Assembly (NCBI GenBank): GCA_029071325.1
Contig: JAIEAP010000018.1
Coordinates: 1-35,973, forward strand
DNA: 35,973 nt
Direction: 5' to 3'
From: Lachnospiraceae bacterium
GTDB taxonomy: Bacteria > Bacillota > Clostridia > Lachnospirales > Lachnospiraceae
Part shown: in pieces, positions 32,353-35,973 of the stretch
Position numbering within the stretch: position 1 is the stretch's first letter
How the letters are laid out: every line of letters begins with the position of its first letter
Made by a program: the position numbers and the translations under genes
The notes under the pieces: model-generated
The model's database searches: none
Told to the model about the DNA's origin: nothing
Seen by the model: only the letters and a program-made list of their open reading frames with translations

Positions 32353-33072
32353 CTATTCCTCTGATGGAATCTGATCCGTTGGGGGTGTGTTATCATCGTC
32401 ACCTCCCGAAGGTTCTCCCTCCGCATTCTTTCTCAACAGCGCTATCTGATCCGCTGCCTCTGTCAGGCGCTTCAAATCTTCTTCTGCTATAAATCCCTTT
32501 TGGTAATCCGTCATCGCTGCATATGCCGCTCCCAGATTTGCAATCTTCGCTTCGTCGGCCAGTGTCAGCATAGATTTTGCCGGCAGAGATCTCACTGCAA
32601 CACTGAAAGACTGCGCCAAAGATAATGCGTCTACATACGCATCGTCCAATACCGTCGTCAGATCATCAATGGAGTATGTACTGTTATTGACTCTCAGGTA
32701 TGTCTTGGTTCCCTCATGAGTCACTCCGTCTACCACACCCATGACCTCTGTCGTGCTGCCTGTCGCCGCATTCGTTGTCTTCAGCACCACCGTTTTGCCC
32801 ACCAGAGCGTTTCCTTCCATCTGCTGCAATGCTGCATGCATATTCTGGATCTCCTCCACCTGGGTAAAGGTCGCAAGCTGTGAGATATACTCCGTATTGT
32901 CCATAGGCTCCAACGGATCCTGATACTTCATCTGAGCCACTAGAAGCTGCAGAAACGCCTCTTTACCCAGCGTACCGTTTTTTGCTTCCTTTGGCTTGGA
33001 CTCAGAGGTTCCAGCCGCGCTGGTGTCTACGACTTCGCCATTCTTAACTGTCTGTGTTAATAAATTTGCCAT
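32353..33072 (-). CDS. flgD: Flagellar hook assembly scaffold FlgD with an added helical C-terminal module
   Basis: FlgD caps the growing hook. The N-terminal FlgD domain (about 33-90) has LGKEAFLQLLVAQMKYQDPL and EYISQLATFTQVEEIQNM. A short beta-rich, Tudor-like part follows (about 90-145). Residues 153-217 do not look like the usual FlgD Ig/Tudor C-terminus. The pattern SLPAKSMLTLADEAKI...AAYAAMTDYQKGFI...LTEAADQIALL matches the three-helix repeats common in Firmicutes cell-surface proteins. The last ~22 residues are acidic and disordered. It lies between fliK and the TIGR02530 gene. Confidence 0.95.
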   Translation of the reverse strand: MANLLTQTVKNGEVVDTSAAGTSESKPKEAKNGTLGKEAFLQLLVAQMKYQDPLEPMDNTEYISQLATFTQVEEIQNMHAALQQMEGNALVGKTVVLKTTNAATGSTTEVMGVVDGVTHEGTKTYLRVNNSTYSIDDLTTVLDDAYVDALSLAQSFSVAVRSLPAKSMLTLADEAKIANLGAAYAAMTDYQKGFIAEEDLKRLTEAADQIALLRKNAEGEPSGGDDDNTPPTDQIPSEE

Positions 33073-33085
33073 ATTACACTCCCTT

Positions 33086-34630
33086 CTACGCTGTTACATC
33101 CATGGTATTTCCATGGTCTTTCATAATCCTTGCCGCAAGGACTTCCTCTTCGCTCATCAGACCGGACAGTTCATCCAGTTCTCCCCTGAAAATCCGCCTG
33201 GATCCCCGGGATTGTTCCCTCTCCCGCTGTTCTGCCTGTTGCTGCTGTCCCGCTGCATTCTGCTCCAGATTGCGTTCAAACTCATGGCTTGCCACCGTCA
33301 CTTCAATGGCGTCTACCTTAATTCCCTGCTGGTTAAGGCTGGTTCTAAGATCTGCCAGTTGTACCTCTAAGAGCTGTTTTACCGTCTCGTCGGTTGCCGC
33401 AATGCGCGCCGTCACATTCCCCTCACCTGTGGTGGAGATATGCAGATATAATCTGCCAAGATTCTGAGGATTCAACTGCATTTCCAGTGTAGTGTTCTCC
33501 TGTGTAAAGTTTACTCTGGCAAACTCACTGATCTGCCGCATGATACTGTCCACATCCACATCCGGCGCGGTATAAGCGGCTGGCTGCGGTGCCTCCACTT
33601 CGGCAGGATTCACCTCGTGATTCACTGCAAATGCTGCGTGCTCACCGGTCTGTACCTGACGTTTGTCCTGTCTGGCTTCGTCTTTACCAGTCTGGAAATC
33701 CATATTCTCATTTTCCTGTTCCGGCTGCTCCATGGAAGCATTCTCCTGTGTCACTTCATTCACCGCGATCACCGAATTCTCCTGCTCCTCGCCCTGGGGC
33801 TGCGATTCCTGCGGCTGTTCCGTCTGAATCTGAACTTTCTGTACGCTTTCCTGCGCTCCCACCGTCTGTGCACGCTGTACCGGTTCGCTGGTCTGGCTGT
33901 CACCAGAATTTTCTTCCTGCACCGATACATCCGGCTGCATCAACTGTCCATCGTCCAAAGCTCCCACTTCTTCCGTTGGAAGGACCGTCACTGCAACGGC
34001 AGATTCTTCTGCCATCTGGCTGCCAAGCTGCATCAGTTGTTCTTTGGGGATTCCAAATTCCTGCGTCAGTTCACGGCTTAAGGCATCTACCTGCTGCATG
34101 ATCCCGCGAAAGGATTCATTCATCAGCAATTGGCAGGTATCCTCTGTCTGAGTCAGTTGTGCGACCAACTGCGACAGTTGTGACGGATTCATCAGTTCCA
34201 GATAAGAGATCCCCAGAATCTCCATTGCCTCTTCCACCTGCTCTTCGGTGACATCCAGTTCCTCTGTAAGAATGTCCTTGACACCCTTTTCAAAGGTTTT
34301 TTCCGCCTCTGCCGCCTTATCCTGCACGGATACGACGTCCTTCCTTCCTTCGGTCCCATTCTTCACCAGGTTCTTATCCCTGCTTTGGAACTGTTCCGGA
34401 GTTCCGGTGGTTTCAGAGTTTTTTCTTGGCTGTCCCGCCGCGCCTGCAGAAGGTCTGGCTTCCGGAGTGAATTGCTGCGTCTGCGCCTGCGCGCCCCGCT
34501 GCTCCATCACGGATGCAAAACTGAGCTGTCCTGCATCTCCTGCTTCGCCCTTGCCCGTGCCCACAATCGAGGATATATCCGAATCAGTATTCCATCCGGC
34601 GGCAAATCCCGAAATTTTTGCACTTGTCAT
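33086..34630 (-). CDS. fliK: Flagellar hook-length control protein FliK
   Basis: FliK measures the hook and triggers the FlhB switch. The 514-residue protein has a long, Gln/Glu-rich, low-complexity N-terminal ruler region (about 1-370) and the conserved C-terminal Flg_hook domain (about 385-470), with LEMQLNPQNLGRLYLHIS and LRTSLNQQGIKVDAIEV. The tail is Gln/Arg-rich. GGAGG precedes the ATG. It directly precedes flgD. Confidence 0.95.
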   Translation of the reverse strand: MTSAKISGFAAGWNTDSDISSIVGTGKGEAGDAGQLSFASVMEQRGAQAQTQQFTPEARPSAGAAGQPRKNSETTGTPEQFQSRDKNLVKNGTEGRKDVVSVQDKAAEAEKTFEKGVKDILTEELDVTEEQVEEAMEILGISYLELMNPSQLSQLVAQLTQTEDTCQLLMNESFRGIMQQVDALSRELTQEFGIPKEQLMQLGSQMAEESAVAVTVLPTEEVGALDDGQLMQPDVSVQEENSGDSQTSEPVQRAQTVGAQESVQKVQIQTEQPQESQPQGEEQENSVIAVNEVTQENASMEQPEQENENMDFQTGKDEARQDKRQVQTGEHAAFAVNHEVNPAEVEAPQPAAYTAPDVDVDSIMRQISEFARVNFTQENTTLEMQLNPQNLGRLYLHISTTGEGNVTARIAATDETVKQLLEVQLADLRTSLNQQGIKVDAIEVTVASHEFERNLEQNAAGQQQQAEQREREQSRGSRRIFRGELDELSGLMSEEEVLAARIMKDHGNTMDVTA

Positions 34631-34674
34631 GGCATCTTCCTCCTTCTATTAAATTTTCAAGCTGCAATCTATAT

Positions 34675-35484
34675 CTAAGGCTCCATGATTTCCGTGACTT
34701 TTGCTGCCGTGTCCGCATTCATGGCTCCTAAGATATCACCTCTGGCCTGTGCACTCATATTCTCCAGAATTTTAGCTACCAATTCCAGATTATCTGTCAT
34801 GGTATTGAATATGGCTGCCGCCTCCTTGGCCGACATCTCCGAGTAGGCTTTCACGTAATCTTCAATCTCCGCGTCCACCCGCTGCTGTTCGATGACCTGT
34901 TTATACAAAAGTGCCGCATTGTCTGGTGCAATGCCCTCATAAAACTTCCTATATTCATCTATATCGGGCGCATTATCCGAAAAAACAACCTCATTATAAA
35001 ACTTTTCCCTCAGTGCCTCAAAGTCTGCGTGTTCAGCCTCGTACTGCCTGAGTTTCTGCGCCTGTGCCTCCAGATCCGTCACATAGGCATCGTTATCAGA
35101 ATTGCCCTGCTGCGCTTCTGCCAGCTCTTGTTCCAGTTCCCGGATATAGGCAATCGCCTCATCCATATTGCGGTAGGGATATTCATCCTCCGTAGACAGC
35201 TCCTCAGACTCCGGGAGAATCCGGTTCAAATAAGGAACATCCTTTAAAATCGGACGCATCACCGTTGACCCAAAACCGCCTACATCCCACTTGATCAGCA
35301 GTACGAGGATTGCAAGCCACACCACTACGATCACCAGTGTCACAAAAAACACCGCCGCTTTGGAGGATTCCTCTTCCGTCTCCATTTCTTCTTCGTTCAG
35401 CGCGCCTGCCTTTTTCAGCATCTTTTCCTCTTTTTTCTTCGCCTTATCTGCCTTTTTTGCCGCTTTCTTATCTAATTCTGCCAT
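34675..35484 (-). CDS. MotE-like membrane protein (MgtE N-domain-like C-terminus)
   Basis: This 269-residue protein has a Lys/Glu-rich cytoplasmic start, one membrane helix (about 43-66), a coiled-coil region (about 105-160), and a C-terminal domain with KAYSEMSAKEAAAIFNTM, LVAKILENMSAQARGDILGAM and AAKVTEIM. That is the pattern of MotE/FlaA-locus proteins related to the MgtE N-terminal domain, which act with the stator or basal body. It sits between fliJ and fliK, a usual place in Clostridia. A specific role is inferred. Confidence 0.85.
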   Translation of the reverse strand: MAELDKKAAKKADKAKKKEEKMLKKAGALNEEEMETEEESSKAAVFFVTLVIVVVWLAILVLLIKWDVGGFGSTVMRPILKDVPYLNRILPESEELSTEDEYPYRNMDEAIAYIRELEQELAEAQQGNSDNDAYVTDLEAQAQKLRQYEAEHADFEALREKFYNEVVFSDNAPDIDEYRKFYEGIAPDNAALLYKQVIEQQRVDAEIEDYVKAYSEMSAKEAAAIFNTMTDNLELVAKILENMSAQARGDILGAMNADTAAKVTEIMEP

Positions 35485-35488
35485 ATTT

Positions 35489-35938
35489 TCACCGCCTGTC
35501 CTGTTCCTCTTTCCTGCCGTAGGTGTAGCTTACCAGCTCATCCACCGCTTTGCTCTCCTCATGCTCCAGTTCCTGTTTAAATTCTTCAAACGCTTTATCC
35601 CGGAGGATTTCCTGCGTCTTGCGTTCCTTCATCACATTCTCCAACTGTGCCCGTGCCGCCTCAACCTTCCGCTCCGCCAACTGCACCTGCATCATCTGCC
35701 GACGGATTAGAACCTTCATAGTCTCAACGGCCTGCCGGCAGTCTTTGATCTCCATGAGATCCAGCTTGCCCTCCACAAGTTCCTGGGATCTCCGCTCATA
35801 AAACATCCTGCGCTCGAACAGCTGCCTCAGCTTCTCCTCTTCCTCCCGCAGCAGGGCGTTTGCCTGGCTGTATGCCATCTTGGCCTGCGTTTCCAGTTTA
35901 AGCTTGATGTTCAGTATATTCTGCATACGATATACGAT
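35489..35938 (-). CDS. fliJ: Flagellar export chaperone FliJ, 5' end missing
   Basis: FliJ is a coiled-coil rod that links the FliI ATPase to the export gate. The visible ~149 residues are almost entirely helical and charged (AKMAYSQANALLREEEEKLRQLF, shown in part, and QVQLAERKVEAARAQLENVM). The in-frame codons before the ATG at 35926 read IVYR, which fits the usual FliJ opening (M-A-x-F-x-Y-R-M-Q), so that ATG is probably internal. The true first codons are replaced by adapter-like sequence from 35939 on. It overlaps nothing and lies 4 bases before the MotE-like gene. Confidence 0.9.
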   Translation of the reverse strand: MVYRMQNILNIKLKLETQAKMAYSQANALLREEEEKLRQLFERRMFYERRSQELVEGKLDLMEIKDCRQAVETMKVLIRRQMMQVQLAERKVEAARAQLENVMKERKTQEILRDKAFEEFKQELEHEESKAVDELVSYTYGRKEEQDRR

Positions 35939-35973
35939 CTGTCTCTGGTCCTCATCTCCGAGCCCACGAGACC
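35939..35973. other. Probable sequencing adapter (Illumina Nextera read-2), not genomic
   Basis: Bases 35939-35972 match the Nextera read-2 transposase adapter (reverse complement) at 30 of 34 positions. The 19 bases ATCTCCGAGCCCACGAGAC and the outer CTGTCTCT match exactly; the four mismatches fall in the seven bases between them. The run ends one base before the window edge and lies just where FliJ loses its expected N-terminus. Confidence 0.9.

Overview
The window looks like part of a Lachnospiraceae-type (Clostridia, Firmicutes) chromosome. Almost everything is on the minus strand, so genes read from right to left. Two blocks are present: a long flagellar/chemotaxis supercluster ending in rpsB-tsf (about 5.7-35.9 kb), and the end of an integrated conjugative or plasmid-like element lying just downstream of tsf (1 to about 5.7 kb).

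In transcription order the flagellar block is fliJ (5' end cut), a MotE-like membrane protein, fliK, flgD, a TIGR02530-type flagellar operon protein, flgE; then after a 215-bp gap motA, motB, fliL, fliM, fliY(fliN), cheY, fliO, fliP, fliQ, fliR, flhB, flhA, flhF, flhG, a PilZ/YcgR protein, cheB, cheA, cheW, cheC, cheD, a small membrane protein, the flagellar sigma factor fliA(sigD), a FapA/DUF342 protein, a small conserved protein, a DUF6115 protein in the position of Bacillus swrB, an MltG-like membrane protein, and then rpsB and tsf. The order sigD - swrB-like - rpsB - tsf resembles the end of the B. subtilis fla/che operon. Gene spacing is mostly 0-30 bp or overlapping. The block supplies hook assembly and hook-length control (FlgD, FlgE, FliK), the export gate (FliOPQR, FlhAB), the stator (MotAB), the switch (FliM, FliY), flagellar placement (FlhFG), c-di-GMP control (PilZ) and excitation/adaptation (CheA, CheW, CheY, CheB, CheC, CheD). 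No cheR, flbD, flagellin or chemoreceptor gene is in the window.

The left block has, in transcription order, a broken DUF6075-like gene, a DUF3970-like gene, parA, parB, a RepA_N/DUF6017 replication initiator with internal 69-bp repeats, small unknown genes around a dyad-rich candidate oriT, pcfB (DUF3801) and the start of a VirD4/TraG coupling protein that runs off the window. This is the replication/partition and early conjugation module of a Tn1549-like or plasmid-type ICE. No integrase or relaxase is in the window, so the element type is inferred.

The last ~35 bases at the right edge match the Illumina Nextera read-2 adapter at 30 of 34 positions and are probably not genomic. They replace the 5' end of fliJ. 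No tRNA, rRNA, CRISPR array or complete IS was seen. The more interesting non-coding signals are: an 18-bp palindrome with two candidate promoters before motA; a perfect 14-bp hairpin between cheW and cheC; the structured leader and strong promoter of rpsB; the tsf terminator at the element junction; and a TTGAGTA dyad cluster upstream of the partition genes.
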